A DNA stretch of 64,000 nucleotides from positions 55,143,751-55,207,750 of the forward strand of contig JAWZYU010000018.1 in assembly GCA_038380435.1 (NCBI GenBank), read 5' to 3'. Positions 20,516 through 33,191 of the stretch are shown one piece after another. Under the pieces are notes generated by a model. It had not been told where the DNA came from. It was given only the letters and a program-made list of their open reading frames with translations, and ran no database searches. The position numbers and the translations under genes are program-made. Origin of the DNA: Ryuthela nishihirai (Eukaryota; Arthropoda; Arachnida; Araneae; Heptathelidae). The stretch's first letter is position 1. Each line of letters opens with the position of its first letter.

Positions 20516-23500
20516 AATCGTAAGAGTTCATCGATACCTATTCAATACAAAAAGAAACAACTAAAAACAACAATCAACATTGAAAACAAACGCATTCAAT
20601 ACTAAAAATTAAACACAACTATTCAACCCTAAAAGCAAAAGAAAAAATGGATGTCTACAGACAGACGACAAAGTGAAAACATTAAAGATAAAAAACGGCA
20701 AAAAATGTAAACTTGCACCCTGTTGGATTATCACTATTCATGGAGAAAATATTAAAAGAACATTGCATTTTGGTGAAAGTCACCACAAAAAAAAACTCAA
20801 ACATAATATTACATATTAGTGTGAGTTTACACTACATTCTAATTAAACTTTATATCAATAACAGCAACCATAAAACTATACCAAGGTGTTTATTTACATT
20901 ATGTTTTTATATTAGTTTACACTCCAAGGAACATCGTCAACACTTAAATCACAGTTTGCACTGTGGTTTAAGGACAGAAAAATTACCTAGGGGAAAATAT
21001 TTTTTTCCTTTCAAAATTCAGTTTTTAGTAACTAATCAGTTTCGATTTTGCAAAAATTGTAAGTTTTGAGGAAGGGTGTTTCAAAATCGAAATATTTAAA
21101 AAAGCTCAAATTCAGTAGCGAACTTTTATCATAAAAGAAATATAGACGGCGAATCCTTTGTTTCTTAAAAAATATATTGTTTTGCAAAGTTGTTTTAGGT
21201 TTATTATGTATTTTATGTATTTTTACGAAATTACTATTATTTTTACTATCAGGAATTCTATCCACGTCTATGAATTCTTTTGGTTATCATTCCACGAATT
21301 TTAGTTTAAATTATTGTTAGAATATATTAAAATTGGAATTTCATTCCATGCGCTTTTATTTAAAAACTAAAGTATAACATTTTCTTTTTAAGTCCTTTTC
21401 TTTAACCGTTGTCTGAAGAGCCTTGTAGCGTTTTACACGCTGCCTGAATAGCCTGCATCCCTTTAAGCACTGTCCATACAAAGCTACGTAATAAACTGCT
21501 GTTTACTAAGTGGCTGTCAGTAAATCATTGTAAATACTGAACTTTGACCTGAATCTTGTGTAAAGCGTCACAGAAACGTTTGTATCTATATCCTTCTTTC
21601 CAGTTTTGAAGCTGCAGATATTTTCAGTTACGATCAACAGTGAATTATAGAACCTAAAGTTATTTTTTTTACTCGAAAGTACAAACATCGGCTGATTTTA
21701 TGCACATTTAACAGCTTCATTGGCTGAACTATGATCTTTGGCATAAAACTATGTACTTCATTAAGTACAACAACTTGTTAATGCATACTAGAAGTCAAAG
21801 ATGCGAAAAATACGACCTGCAGAAAATTTAATTTGCCTTACAGGATACTGGTAGCATTCGATACAATATTTGTTTTACTATTAAGCCAATAAAAAACGAT
21901 GCCCAAATAAGTTTTCAGTGGCAGTCTCAGTGATTTAAAATGCTTATATATATATAGCTCTTCTCATAAAAATCTGGTGATCTTGCAATAGGCAAGTAGT
22001 TAATGTACTTACAGAATTTTATGAGTTCTCTTAAAGTAATTATTATTTTTCCAACAGGACCACAGCAAAAGTATTATAGTTTTTGGGAGCACATTTTTTT
22101 CTATGGTTACCAACATTCATTTCAATCCTTATGTTTCATCAAAATTGCTTTCTAACGGAAATTTTCTCATTTATGACTTAGTCTGATACTGTACACATTA
22201 TATCTGCAAGCTTTAATTAATATTTTATTTAGCATTTACTTGATTCCAAGCTTTACATGCATTTAGCTTAATATGATTTTAAAACTTCAACTAATATTCT
22301 AAATTATAAAATAAATATTATAAAAGTTGTATTCATTTATCTGACCTTCCTAAACATAACTTGATATTCCACTGTATATTTTATAGATTATTTTACGCAT
22401 AAGTGTTCAATATTTTCTCAAGCTTGTTATTATTTGTTATTATTTATAATGTACTTAAATGAACCTGTTGTAGAAGATAATGATCCTAACATTGCTGTTG
22501 TAGGGTACTATAGGGTATTGTAGGGTGCGGATAAATAAATAAATAAATAAATACATCAGATGGTGAATTTCTCCTTATTTAGAAAATGAATAATAAAAAA
22601 TACTAAAATTCGCGAGTTTTAGTATTTATTTTCAGATATATTTTTACTCTCCTAATGTCTATTATTTGTTATTTTCATTGTTCTAAATCATAAATTGAAC
22701 ATTTTTTTAATTTATATTAAAAACGCAACAACATTATACTGTTGTATAGATTGAAAGAGGATTGCATCATTGCAACAGACTCTAGAACGCATTTTGAATG
22801 TGTCTTCTGATGATCAGAGAAATTCATCATTAACTCTTAAAAAGCCTTTGTGTCAACTATTGAGTTGCAAGCATTACTCAGCAATGCACTGATGTGCCCC
22901 ACAGACGAATTTTGCGAGATAAAAAGATGGAGAGTTATGGCAGCTGTAATCGGAGGGAAGACGGCATATCACATTCAGTGTTATGACGCTCGATTTTCTG
23001 CAGTGTTGCATCAATACAGAGGTGATTGAAGAAACTGAGTTATCGCCATATGTTGCTCTATTGTAATCGTACTAGTAATTGATTTTAGCTTTTTTTCTTT
23101 AGATTTCAATTTTGTAGTATCTATTCTACTTTATACTTAGAGCAGACCCATCTGGTGAGTCGCGTGTGGGCTTATTGCAAAAGCAATTGCTACTCAAAAA
23201 AAAATAATCAATATACAGAACCTGGCTCATTTCTTGCAATTTCTTGATCAAACATCTTTAGATGCATAAGTGAATGATGTTGTCAATTCATACTACTCAT
23301 TAAAAACGTATATTTTTGCTTTTATCAAAACATTGATTTGATTCCTTAAAAATATGTTGTTGTTTTTTCCAATTCATTACTTATAAGAAAATATGTTTTC
23401 GTTTTTAAGTAAAAAAAAATTACTGTGGCTCCTTAAAAATATAATTTATTCCTAGTAGCTCTTTACCAGTAAAAGCAGGCAGCTAGTTAAGGAAAAGTGG

Positions 23501-23788
23501 TCAAGTCGCACCCCCCCTATCTCGATTTGAAAATGGTAGAAAGGGTTATAGAGGAAAAAAATTTAACTTGTACATATTTTATAAATTTCTGAAGAAATTT
23601 TGAAAATACTACTGAAACGTAGGGAAAATAATATGCTGTAATGGAAATTCAATTTCTTGCCCCCACCCCTTACCTTTTTCGGCTGATTGAGTTTTTTATT
23701 TACACCCACTCCCTTACCTTTTTTTGCTGTTTTTCTTGACATCTCCCTCTTTATTTGTTTCTAAATCAGGAACTGGTCTTTGAATTGG
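20516..23788. other. Unassigned AT-rich sequence, 3.3 kb
   Basis: No coding region or element recognised. It holds a (AAAT)n run (about 22532-22552), a 12-bp hairpin with one mismatch at 20944-20971, and open frames of 118 and 77 codons (20713-21069, 21032-21265) that show no motif and look like chance. Confidence 0.45.
22532..22552. repeat. (AAAT)n microsatellite
   Basis: About five tandem copies of AAAT following 'tagggtactatagggtattg' and 'tagggtgcgg', where a 'tagggt' word recurs three times. Possibly the tail of an unidentified retroelement. Confidence 0.7.
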
Positions 23789-23985
23789 ATGGGCCTGACT
23801 GGCTAATTTCGCAATTGGCTACTGATCTAAGGGACCTGGGTTCGAGCCCCGGGCAAGGCATGGATGTATGTGTCGTTTTTCTGCTGAGGTCCTGCCATCA
23901 TCTCAGACCTTCTACTATGGCATATAAACTGACAGGCTCCTGTCAGACCGCTGTGGCAAGCAGCTGCTTGAGGGGGTATTTATTT
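23789..23985 (+). mobile_element. SINE-B full-length copy
   Basis: A tRNA-like head (about 23789-23855) ends in a clean B box 'gggttcgagccccgg'. The body contains 'ttctgctgaggtcctgccat', 'ctatggcatataaactgaca', 'ctcctgtcagaccgctgtgg' and a tail of TTTA units. The body matches 4198-4336 on the opposite strand. Confidence 0.8.
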
Positions 23986-24223
23986 ATTTTTATTTATGTG
24001 ACATACAATGGAAATCTGTAAAAGAGCAGAATTAATAAAAACCCATTTACATTCGTATGTTTGGACTGCAGATATCACAAAACGGAAAGTAATTTAGCAG
24101 CTATTTTAGATAAAATATACTTAAACTCCATGATCACATAATCCATTTTTTAGCGCTTACTAAGCTGAAATAAATAATAATAGAGAATCCCTCCCATGTT
24201 TCTTATTCAGTTTCGAAGAGAAC

Positions 24224-24865
24224 ATACACCGATCAGCCAATACATCGAAAACAATTCTGCGTTTTGCAAAGAAAACAATTCTGCGTTTGCAGCCAATCAG
24301 TGTCACGTGCCAAGGTCACGAACGATATATATATATAACACTTGGGTTGGAGCTCTCGCAGGCAGTATTTCTTTTCGTCTCAACATGGGAAAATCATAGG
24401 ATTTATCTGATTTCGACAAAGGCCAGATCGTTAAGGCAAGACGTCTTGGTAAGAACATCTTCGAAACAGTGGCGCTGGTACTGCTCAGGCTATGCAGTGA
24501 CTAGTACCTATCAAAGGTGGTCCGAAACAGGTGACACTTTGAGCCTTCGACAAGGCATCGGCGGCCACGCCTCGTTGATGCCAGAGGTCAGAGCAGGCTA
24601 ACTTGTCTTGTCTGCAGCAACAGGTAGGCTACTGTGGCTGACATTACCCATAATTTCAATTGTGGTAAAGAGACCAATGTTTCCGAACACACAGTTTATC
24701 GTAAGCTCTTGGACATGGGTCTCCGCAACCACAGACTCATTCATGTGCCTATACTCACAGTCGTTCACCGTCGTCAACGCTTGCAGTGGGCGCATAGTCA
24801 TCGACATTGGACCACAGAAGACTAGAAGACGGTCGCATGGTCAGACGAATTCCGTCTCTGAATTG
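24224..24865 (+). pseudogene. Tc1-like transposase, truncated after the second Asp
   Basis: The element starts next to TA with 'caccgatcagccaatacatc', typical of Tc1-type terminal repeats. An ATG at 24385 opens 'MGKS', meets TAG at the fifth codon, and continues 'DLSDFDKGQIVKARRLGKNI', the N-terminal DNA-binding start of a Tc1-like transposase. Later blocks, in shifting frames, are 'RHRRPRL.DAR', 'ATVADITHNFNCGK', 'VSEHTVYRKLLDMGLRN', 'VPILTVVHRRQRLQWA' and 'VAWSDEF', the last being the block with the second catalytic position. The C-terminal half and right terminal repeat are absent. Inactive. Confidence 0.85.
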
Positions 24866-25434
24866 AGTTACCAATGGTATTCTAGCATTATTTCTAGTAT
24901 TATTTTCTGTAGTATATAATTATTTCTCTAGTATACAATTCTAATATTATTTTCTGCAGCATTGTCTTGGTTGATCAATGATACTGTAGATGAATAGGCG
25001 TGTCAAAATACTTTCAACGAATAGTCTAATCTGCGAACAGTTAACCGGCTTGTCTTATTTAGTGTCAAACATGGAAGTTGCAAATAACAGACGTTAATGT
25101 GATATCTGTTGTTAATTTAATTTGAATAGAAGCCGCATAACCTATTTAAAAATTAAAGAAAATAATTTTGAATAAATAATAAAAATATTTAAAGCGTGCT
25201 AGAGAAACTAATTTTTTAATGGAAGAATGTTTCCTGAAAAAAGTATGCATCTGCATGCAATGTTGGTCAGTGTTGTTTGATGCGAATATTTGTAGATAAA
25301 TATATTTTATATAACACGTGAAATGTAGATCAAATCAAAATTCTACGAGCCTTTGATGGTGACAATATGACTCTTTGGAGAAAGAAACTATATCATGAGC
25401 TGATTGTTTTAAACTTAGAAACGAAGTCAGAGAA
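24866..25434. other. Unassigned AT-rich sequence
   Basis: The words 'tctagtat' and 'attattttctg' recur at 24885-24965, a short local repeat. Nothing else recognised. Confidence 0.45.
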
Positions 25435-25800
25435 GGGTTGAAAGGAAATAAATAGAGTGCAAGATACAAAAATATCTCATTAAATTATGCCGCAGCTTTG
25501 GTTCTGTTGGCTAATGATGTTTAGGAGATAACTTATATTACTGCTATTGATAAGTTGCAGTAGATTAGTCTTGGCAATCAATGCAGAAAAGCTTTAAATA
25601 AAGAAATATTGTCTCATGAGTGATGCTTATGTGCTTCTCTCTTTTCCAACTGATGTGTTTAAGAGCTGGCTTTCCAGTTTTAATTATCTGGAAATTATGT
25701 TGACTGATACTCATGATGAGCATTTGACGACAACAGAAAGAAATGTTGGTGGAGCTTTAGAGAATTTCTGGAAATTACAGACCAGACAACTTTGAAAACT
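25435..25800 (+). mobile_element. RTE-type LINE fragment, very decayed
   Basis: At about 25470-25530 the frame 'KNISLNYAAALVLLANDV' matches the RTE 'KISDLDYADDLALLANDV' palm motif with the catalytic DD replaced by AA. About 25675-25790 gives pieces like 'FNYL', 'TD' and 'KNxW' of the region after the palm, in order. Both ends are lost. Confidence 0.55.
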
Positions 25801-26574
25801 CACTTATATTTTATTGCCTTTCGTTTTTCCATTTGCCGTTACCAAACTATAATTATAACTTTAAAGCAAATCTTTCAATTTATCACCGGACATTTTTCTA
25901 CTGGTCAAATGTATCCAGGTCCCGAAGACTATTAAAAAAATGGAACAATTTCGGGTAACAAGATTTTTTAAAGCAGAATTTCTGAATAAAAAAAAAATAA
26001 GAAAAAAGAAACTCGATAAATATAAACAAAAATCTATCTAAATGGGTAAACCCTGTTGGTTTTATCGCAGTCTAAGTTTAGAGAGTTCGCAATTACAAAC
26101 TGCTTAATATTTCATTTTGGAAATTTTCATTTGGTACTCAGCTTGAAATCGGCAGAAAAGCCAAATATTCTTCCGACAGAAACCGTTTAGATGCATTAAA
26201 GTTGAGAACTCTTTGGATAAATGACTGCCTTCAGCGATCCAAGTCATGATCCTTCTACATCCCTCTCTGTTACCCCTATCTTCGATGGAAAGGTACTGTA
26301 CAAAGGAGAAAATAGAAAAGAACAACATAAAACTGTAAAATGATACTGTCAACTGTATCATCTTCGAGGTTGCTAGAAAGTATGCTGCTGATTCTGTCAT
26401 TCATGCACCACTTTTGAATAATTTCGAAAAATTACTAAATTGCATTTAAATTGTAGGGCAGTGTACTTCTGAATTCTACATTATTAAATAGGAAGTTACG
26501 TTTTTTAAGATAACATAATTTTTCATATGTGTCAAATGAGAGATTGAATTCAGTTGTCAAGTGAATTTCTACTA
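25801..26574. other. Unassigned AT-rich sequence
   Basis: No feature recognised. A 98-codon minus-strand open frame at 26104-26400 has no known motif and is not called. Confidence 0.45.
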
Positions 26575-27930
26575 CACTGGGGGTCAAAATTAAAACAACA
26601 AGTTCAAAAACCTAAGGAAAAAACACACAGTAAACGAATGAAATGAAAGTTATGGATGTGATGTGATATTTATCATCCTGGAACAAAACAGAATGTTCAA
26701 ATATACAGAAATAAATTAAGCACATGCGTAAGTGGATGGAAAGGAAATGTGCATCAGGTGGATGCACGAAAATGAATAAATCATCTCCCCACTGTCCCCA
26801 ATATGATGTATAGTCACCTCTAATAGCAATGCAGGCCTGACAGCGATTCGTTATACTATGAATGATGCTGTCCAGCAGGATATGGGGAAATGATTCCTAT
26901 GTCTCATAAAGAACTGATCGCAGTTCTTGGAGGGTTTTGGGAGGGTTAGCGAGAGACAGTTCGTCGCCCTACATCATACCACATGTTCCACATGTCCACA
27001 TGTTATATTCGTCGCCCTTCATCATCCCACATATACATGGATCACATGTCCACATATATCCCCTTATGTTCATGATCAGGTCTGGTGATGATGAAGACCA
27101 ATCCATACAAGTGATATCCTCACTTTCAATGTATTCGTCCACCAGCAAAGTTCTACAAAGTCAGGGACCGTCGTCCATTAGGAGAAATCCTGAACCCACT
27201 GCCTCATTCAAAGAACAAACATAAGTATCCAGGATCTCATCTCGATATTTGACAGCAGTCAGACCTTACCGATTTACCCTCGCGATCTCAAATGCCTGGT
27301 GTACGATCGTTGATACATATCCCAGCCCAACAGGTGAATCCACTGCGTCCATATTGATCCTTTCACGGAATGTGGGGTGCGCGAAATCGTGCCCCACGTT
27401 CTTTCAATATGAATGTCGGCAAAGAATCATTTGGAATCTCGATTCATCAGTAAAAAGCACATTGACCCACATTTGATGGGTTCAATTGACACCATTGTAT
27501 ATGAATAACTCTGTGGAAGGGAGTTAAGGGAACACGAACAGCAAATCGCCTTTCATAGAGAGGATTCTTATTGAGCCTTCTGTAAACTGTGTATCAGTAT
27601 ACAGTCCTCCCAGTGGATAAGCTGAGCGCTGATGCGAATTGACGCACAGTGCTGTCTATGTGGCACCTCGCTGTTAACATCAAATAATGGTCATCTCATG
27701 CTGAAGACACATATATGCAGGTATCCATGTGCAGGTCTCCGAAAAATGTTTTTTCTCTTGAAACTGCATCTACAGGTCTCTAAAAACAGAACGATCGATA
27801 TTTAGTTATCTGACCACTTCAGCTTGAGATTGCCCTGCTTCCAGTCTCCCTATAGCTCTTCACCCGAAAGAATCGTCTAAACGGCTTCACTAACGGTTGA
27901 GAATGCCAAAAGTCTTATTTCTGCCTTTCG
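26575..27930 (-). pseudogene. Tc1-like (Bari-related?) transposase, decayed
   Basis: Minus strand. Frames spread over 27700-26780 read 'STVRQFASALSLSTGRTVY', 'TVYRRLNKNPLYERRFAVRVPL', 'HRVIHIQWCQL', 'GRSGFTCWAGI', then 'YRDEIL'-like, 'GFLLMDDGP', 'ESEDITCMDW', 'SSSPDL' and 'PPKTLQELRSVLYE', ending 'SITNRCQACIAIRGDYTSY'. That is the block order of Tc1/mariner-superfamily transposases of the type ending 'SMRRRCQAVIxARGGHTxY'. The outer terminal repeat is 'cactgggggtcaaaattaaa' at 26575. The upstream terminal repeat was not found, and frameshifts and stops are frequent, so the element is dead. The Bari comparison is tentative. Confidence 0.8.
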
Positions 27931-29327
27931 AAGACTAATATGCACATATTTCCATGTTTCCAAGAGTGAGTCTTTTTATATGCATTTATGTGATTTATAG
28001 CCTGGGGATGTTATTATTGTGTTTGTGCATCCCACCTTCCAGTTAACTGGACAAAACCTTTGCTTTTTGCATATTACAATACTTTTGGGTGATTCCCTTG
28101 CTCCACTCCACTGGCCATGTAATTTTTGCGTTTGTTGCTTCGTTTTTGATCATTGGTGTATTTAATGATTTGGAGTTTTGTATTAGTTTTTACTATTGAT
28201 ATAAAAATAATAGTTTTAGTTTAGTTTTCTATCAGATTCAAATTTGCAAGGAAGGTAGATTCGGTAGCACTGCTAACATTAAGTACCTATAAAATTAAAA
28301 ACGGTATTAAAAATTTAATTTTTCATTAAAGAGCAATAATAACGAAAGACGTGCCTACAACTGATATCTGCTTTGCACGAAAGGTTTAAAAAATCGTTCA
28401 GCTTATCTAATTTTCGTAATTTGCAAATTGTACATATTACAATTATCAGAAAAAACTAAGGTAGTTTCAAATGCCGATATTTATTGATGTATGGCACTGA
28501 AAGCAATGAATTTGATGTCATATAACACGCAACAGTTTGGAGTTTAGTGCTTTCCTCTACCAGGAACGACTGCAAATGACTGTATTCAAGATCATATACA
28601 ATATTGAACAGCTTACGTTTTGTGTGAAAATGATTCATCGAATCAACTGTGTTATTATGGTGCAGCGTTTAAACTGATTGAGAGGAAGGTTTTCTAAAAA
28701 GACTATGAAAGTTAAGGCTAACCACTATTTGGGCTCCAGAGTTTCAAGCATAGCCAGTGTTTAATAGACCAACCACAAAAAGTCGTATAGATTACCAATA
28801 AAGGTACAAAATAGACCTCATTAACATTACGATATTTCTGCTACTTCACTTATTAAGACATGGATATGAGAAAAAAGACTAATATTTTTGAATTATTTTA
28901 TAATACTTTATTAAATTAAAGAGGAGAACACGACTGTTAAAACTACATCAGCATCTTTCTAGAAATAAAAAAAAACACTTTAATTTGACAAATTTTCAAA
29001 TATGCATTGATAACTTTGACTGCCAAATTTGTCACTGGGATTTTTACAGATCCATCTGCTGCAATAATTGCAGTCAGTTTTTGTATAATTTTTCTTATCA
29101 CATGCAACAACGGCCTGAAACAATTGGGTAGCAACCGGGCGAAAAGTCATTACAAATTTGAAAAAGATATATTAGTAATTGACAATTTCACATGAGCTTT
29201 CAAGTTAACAGTGTAATTAAAATATCATATTACTAAAGAAGGAAAATATATTTACCAAAAATAAACTGTGGAGAAGTCAAGAGCCGTTGTACACAATGAT
29301 TATTTTCTCACACATATATATAATCGT
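27931..29327. other. Unassigned AT-rich sequence
   Basis: No gene or element recognised; overlapping 62-63 codon frames at 28943-29195 on both strands show no motif. Confidence 0.45.

Positions 29328-29412
<85 letters not shown>
29328..29412. repeat. (ATC)n microsatellite, tail of the RTE element
   Basis: About 28 uninterrupted ATC units. It directly abuts the 3' end of the minus-strand RTE copy, so in element orientation it is a (GAT)n tail. The copy at 57239-60926 has the same tail with about five units. Runs of Ile, Ser or Asp codons across it are frame artefacts. Confidence 0.95.
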
Positions 29413-32400
29413 AGCAGCCATGGGCTACGGAGGTCCAACCAGACCGCGCAGTTTAATTCTCCAAGCATATCTGTCCTGAGCTACATCTGCTACATCCGGC
29501 CACTGTACACCAACACTCCTTTGCTTAACCTCATCATTAGTTACAAAGTTAAACCACCTAATACCCAAGATACTGCGTAAGCATCTAGAATCAAAAGCAT
29601 CTAGTTTCCTATTATATTGTTTACACAGCGTCCACGTTTCACTACCATAACTAACCCTAGAAAGAACCAAACTATTATACAGTCTAATTTTAGTCTTTAG
29701 GTGTATACGCCTATTTCTCCACAATCTCCATAGATTCTTAAAAGTCCCGGCAGCAATACCTATTCGTCTGTTAATCTCATGCCGCACATCACCAGTATCT
29801 GTTACGTAGCTCCCAAGATAATTAAACTGTGACACCTGCTCAAGAATGCAACTACTCAGATTAAATGAATCACAGCCTGCCTGACCAATTTTCATCACTT
29901 TAGTTTTCTCTCTGTTTATAACCAAACCTACTCTACTACCAGTCTCATCAACAGCTCGAATGAAAGAGTTCATCTCATCAACATCATTTGCCAAAAGGGC
30001 TAAATCATCAGCATAATCTAAATCAGAAATTTTCGTATCTCCAGCCCATTTAAGGCCAAAATCTTTCCCTTGAAGTGAATTTTGCATAACATAATCAACA
30101 ACCAAACTAAAGAGAAAAGGAGACAAAATGCACCCTTGTCGAACACCAGAAGTAATGCTAAACCAATTGCTACAAGACTTACCAACTCTCATACAAGACT
30201 CAGTGTTATGATAGAGAGCTTTCATTATGTTAACTAACTTGTCTGGTATACCATATGATCCCACAATCAACCACAAATTATGACGATCAACAGAGTCGAA
30301 AGCCTTTTTGAAATCAACAAAGCTAGCAACCAAAGGTTTCTGAAACTCTAAACATTTCTCAAGAATCTGCCTAAGTGAAAATATCTGATCCACACATCCC
30401 CTACCACTTCTGAATCCACATTGCTCATCACGCAATTGATTGTCAACTAGATTCTTAATTATATTAAGCACAATCATGGAAAGAACTTTACCTGGAACAG
30501 AGAGTAGGCTGATACCCCTACAGTTATCACAAGAACTGCGATCACCTTTTTTGAAAATAGTGATAATAATAGCTCTGGTAAAATCCTTAGGAACCATGTC
30601 TTTATCATAAAAGTTATTCAAAATTTCAGTCATCCAAGTGGTAACTGAAACATTCCCAGCTCTAAGCATTTCTGTATTAATTTCATCCACCCCTGGGGAT
30701 TTATGAAGTTTAAGTTTAGAAATAGCCAAACTAACTTCAGATTGTGTTATAGGGCCAACATTAAAGCCAGCAATGCATCTATCGTCATTGCAAACAATGG
30801 GAGTAGAATTAACCACATTGTTTAGAACATCACTGAAATGCTCAGCCCACCTAGCCATAACAGAATCCTCACCTTCTTTAACCTTACCTTGTTTATCCTT
30901 CAATCCCTGTATACCTGTTCGTTTTCTACCACACAAAACATTAACTATCTGGTACAGCTCTCTGCTGTTGTGCTGTCTAACTGCTTCCTCAGCTTTGTCA
31001 GCCAGGCCATCAAGCCAAAGGTTCTTATCAGTAGCTAACTGATCCTTTACGCGTTTATTAAGCTCTCTGTAATCCTTTCTATTAGGACTAGTAGGGTACT
31101 GATTAAGGACATTCCTGCAGTTCCTTCTTTCTGAAATAAGCTCAAGTGCCTTATCACTTAAATAATTCTGTCTCCTCTGCTCCTTTTTCCCTAAAAGAGT
31201 ATTGTTAGTTTCCAAAAAAGCCTGTTTAAAATGGCCCCATTCTTCCTCAACTTCAGTATTAAGCAAACCATGACTGTCATAATGAATAAGTAACCTATCA
31301 TGGTAAGCTTTAGCTATAACTGAGTCTTTCAGAGCTTCGGTATTAAAGGTAAATTTTTTAACCTTAGCACAACACTTTTTAAGTTTAAGTTGCAAGACAC
31401 TTTTAACAAGGTAATGGTCAGATCCAATTTCAGCTCCCCTATATGCCCTGGTATTTCTAACAGAAATAGCCCATTTGCTGTTAATTAATATATAATCAAT
31501 TATATTCCTATGCAGCCCATCAGGTGAAACCCATGTGTATTTATGTATGTCGCGGTGTTTGTAATATGTGTTAGTTATTCTGAAACCATTGAGTTTACTT
31601 ACCTGTAGGAAACGTTGCCCATTGCCATTGCAGCTACCAATACCAAAAGGGCCTATTACTCCTCCCCACAGGTCAGAGTCGGTAGCAACTTTGGCATTGA
31701 AGTCACCAAGAACAAGGGTAATATCTCCTTTCTTGACAGAATTCAAAATATACTGAAGTTATCCGTAAAACCTATCCTTCTCATCCTCATCAGAATCCTC
31801 AGTGGGGGCATAGCAGCAGATAACATTCAAGTCTTTAATGCTTGTCTGAAATTTTGCTGTAAGAAACCTTTCATTAATGCACTCATATCCTAGAAGAGCA
31901 TCACTAGCATGTCTGCTGAGCAGCAGACCCACGCCTTGGTGATGCTTTCCATCCTCCCTCCCTGTAAAGAGAAATTTAAAGTTATTTTTAAGTATCTCAC
32001 CTTTACCTGTCCATCTGTTCTCTTGCAAGCCTAAAATATCTAGGTTATAGCGCTGGAATTCCTGCATGAGGACATCAAGAAAATAATCTCTATGTAATAT
32101 CCTCGCGTTCCACGTTCCTGCAGAGAGAAAATGATTAGTAGGATTTTTAAAGAAATTAGGTTTATTGAGATTGGTAGGGCCAACAATATCAAACAGCCCC
32201 CTGATCGCAGACATGGGGCAAAGACCTGTTCCTCCTCTGCTAAAGGCTGAAGTCACCGATGCTGGTAGGAACTTCAGGCACCACCTTTTCAAGTGGACTT
32301 TTTCAAGAGCCACATGGCCTGCCTGAGACACATTACTCCAGTTTAGGCTTGACGATGCCCAACTAGCTAAGTAAGCTTCAGGTACCTGCGATGGCCTCTG

Positions 32401-32551
32401 ATTAGGATTATCCACCAGCTGATATAAGGTATCCCATGCCTCTGTTCACTTAGAGCTGGCAACCCAGAAGCAAACAGAAAACACAGCGGCAGATTCTCCT
32501 TCAACAGAGGCCTACCAATGCAGCAAGTCCAGGATCAATAATCAAGCTCAT
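29413..32551 (-). mobile_element. RTE-type LINE, nearly complete copy
   Basis: Spans the 3' end (29413, just before the GAT tail) to a break at about 32551, where similarity to the full-length copy stops after 'gagcttgat'. It keeps about 340 bases upstream of the likely start codon but lacks roughly 300 bases of the 5' end. A foldback MITE arm starts about 20 bases further on. No convincing target duplication was found. Confidence 0.9.
29425..32214 (-). pseudogene. RTE ORF: APE endonuclease and reverse transcriptase, one stop and one deletion
   Basis: One reading frame runs from ATG at 32214 to 29425, broken only by an in-frame TAA at 31761-31759. In the frame: endonuclease motifs 'LDILGLQENRW' (metal-binding Glu), 'CCYAPT', 'VLGDFNAKV' (Asp, Asn) and 'GSDHYLV' (Asp-His); RT motifs 'RAIIITIFKKGDR', 'GISLLSVPGK', 'QCGFRSGRGC', 'SFVDFKKAFDSVDR', 'SGVRQGCILSPFLF' and 'DLDYADDLALL'; and 'RRIGIAAGTFKNLW'. 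The frame stays open upstream to 32415 without an ATG, so 32214, an ATG shared with the copy at 57895, is chosen as start. An in-frame deletion of about 180 bases at about 29510 removes the 'RWFGHVARM...RPRMRW' segment present in two other copies. The enzyme would nick the target and prime reverse transcription. This copy cannot make it in one piece. Confidence 0.9.
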
Positions 32552-32572
32552 ACTAGTATGCATATATACACA

Positions 32573-32878
32573 CACTATTTGAAAAAGGTGTCCGGACATT
32601 TCCATGTTATGTGAATGGAAAGTCACTTTCAAAGCTCTCTAACATTGAAAATAAACCTTTTACGCAAAAACTGTTATTGGCGATAAATTGTAGATGTCAC
32701 TCAAATCTCTCTAAATATATTCCCGCAACATTCATTTAATATTCAAAGAATGAATGGAAGCTGAAGCATTTATCTTCAACTTTTGACACTTGTGGAAAAA
32801 ATACTTCAATAGATAAAACACAAATCTTGTAACAATTTGTTCACCAATATAAATTAAATATATGAAGTTTGTATGACG
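32573..32878. mobile_element. Single arm of the MITE-1 foldback element
   Basis: 'cactatttgaaaaaggtgtc' through 'gaagtttgtatgacg' follows the left arm of 39719-40525 almost base for base, then stops abruptly. The opposite arm is missing. Confidence 0.85.
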
Positions 32879-33190
32879 ATGTTTTGATATACCAGTGCCG
32901 GAGAGCTAAAAATTGGTGAATAGGGCTATTTCAGGCAGTAGAACTCAGAGGTAAACTGAAGTTTCAGATCTGGCATTACGTTCAAGGTCAAATAGGTGTC
33001 GGAGTGACCTGCTAAAAATCAAGATGTGCTACAGGCACTGACTGATTTGTAGTATATTTACATATGCTAATTACTGACCTCCAAACACTTGGTGAGAATT
33101 GCCTGTCCATTGATAACTTCTCCATTCAGCGTATATATCACCGTAGGTAATATACTGCTCCATTCATAAATTTCAAGGTACCCAAGAGGA
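32879..33190. repeat. Spacer with a unit of the 55.4-kb tandem repeat
   Basis: On the minus strand, 'tcaccaatttttagctctcc' (about 32895-32920) and the following 100 bases resemble the repeat unit at 55347 ('tcaccaatattagctctcta'), with similar 'ttgaac..tt', 'gacc' and 'cattc/acgtt' spacing. The rest is unassigned. Confidence 0.45.
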
Positions 33191-33191
33191 C

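Noticed and set aside
20713..21069. 118-codon open frame as a small gene
   Set aside because: No motif, AT-rich chance-like composition, no supporting context and no recognisable splice or promoter structure.
24281..24919. Two overlapping short genes of 103-104 codons
   Set aside because: Both are frame fragments of one decayed Tc1-like transposase.
29268..29580. Open frames full of Ile, Ser or Asp runs
   Set aside because: They are translations of the (ATC)n microsatellite in different frames and strands, not proteins.
30773..31042. Plus-strand open frames inside the minus-strand RTE
   Set aside because: They are antisense shadows of the RTE ORF; the same happens at 31568-31893, 58209-58534 and 59141-59347.
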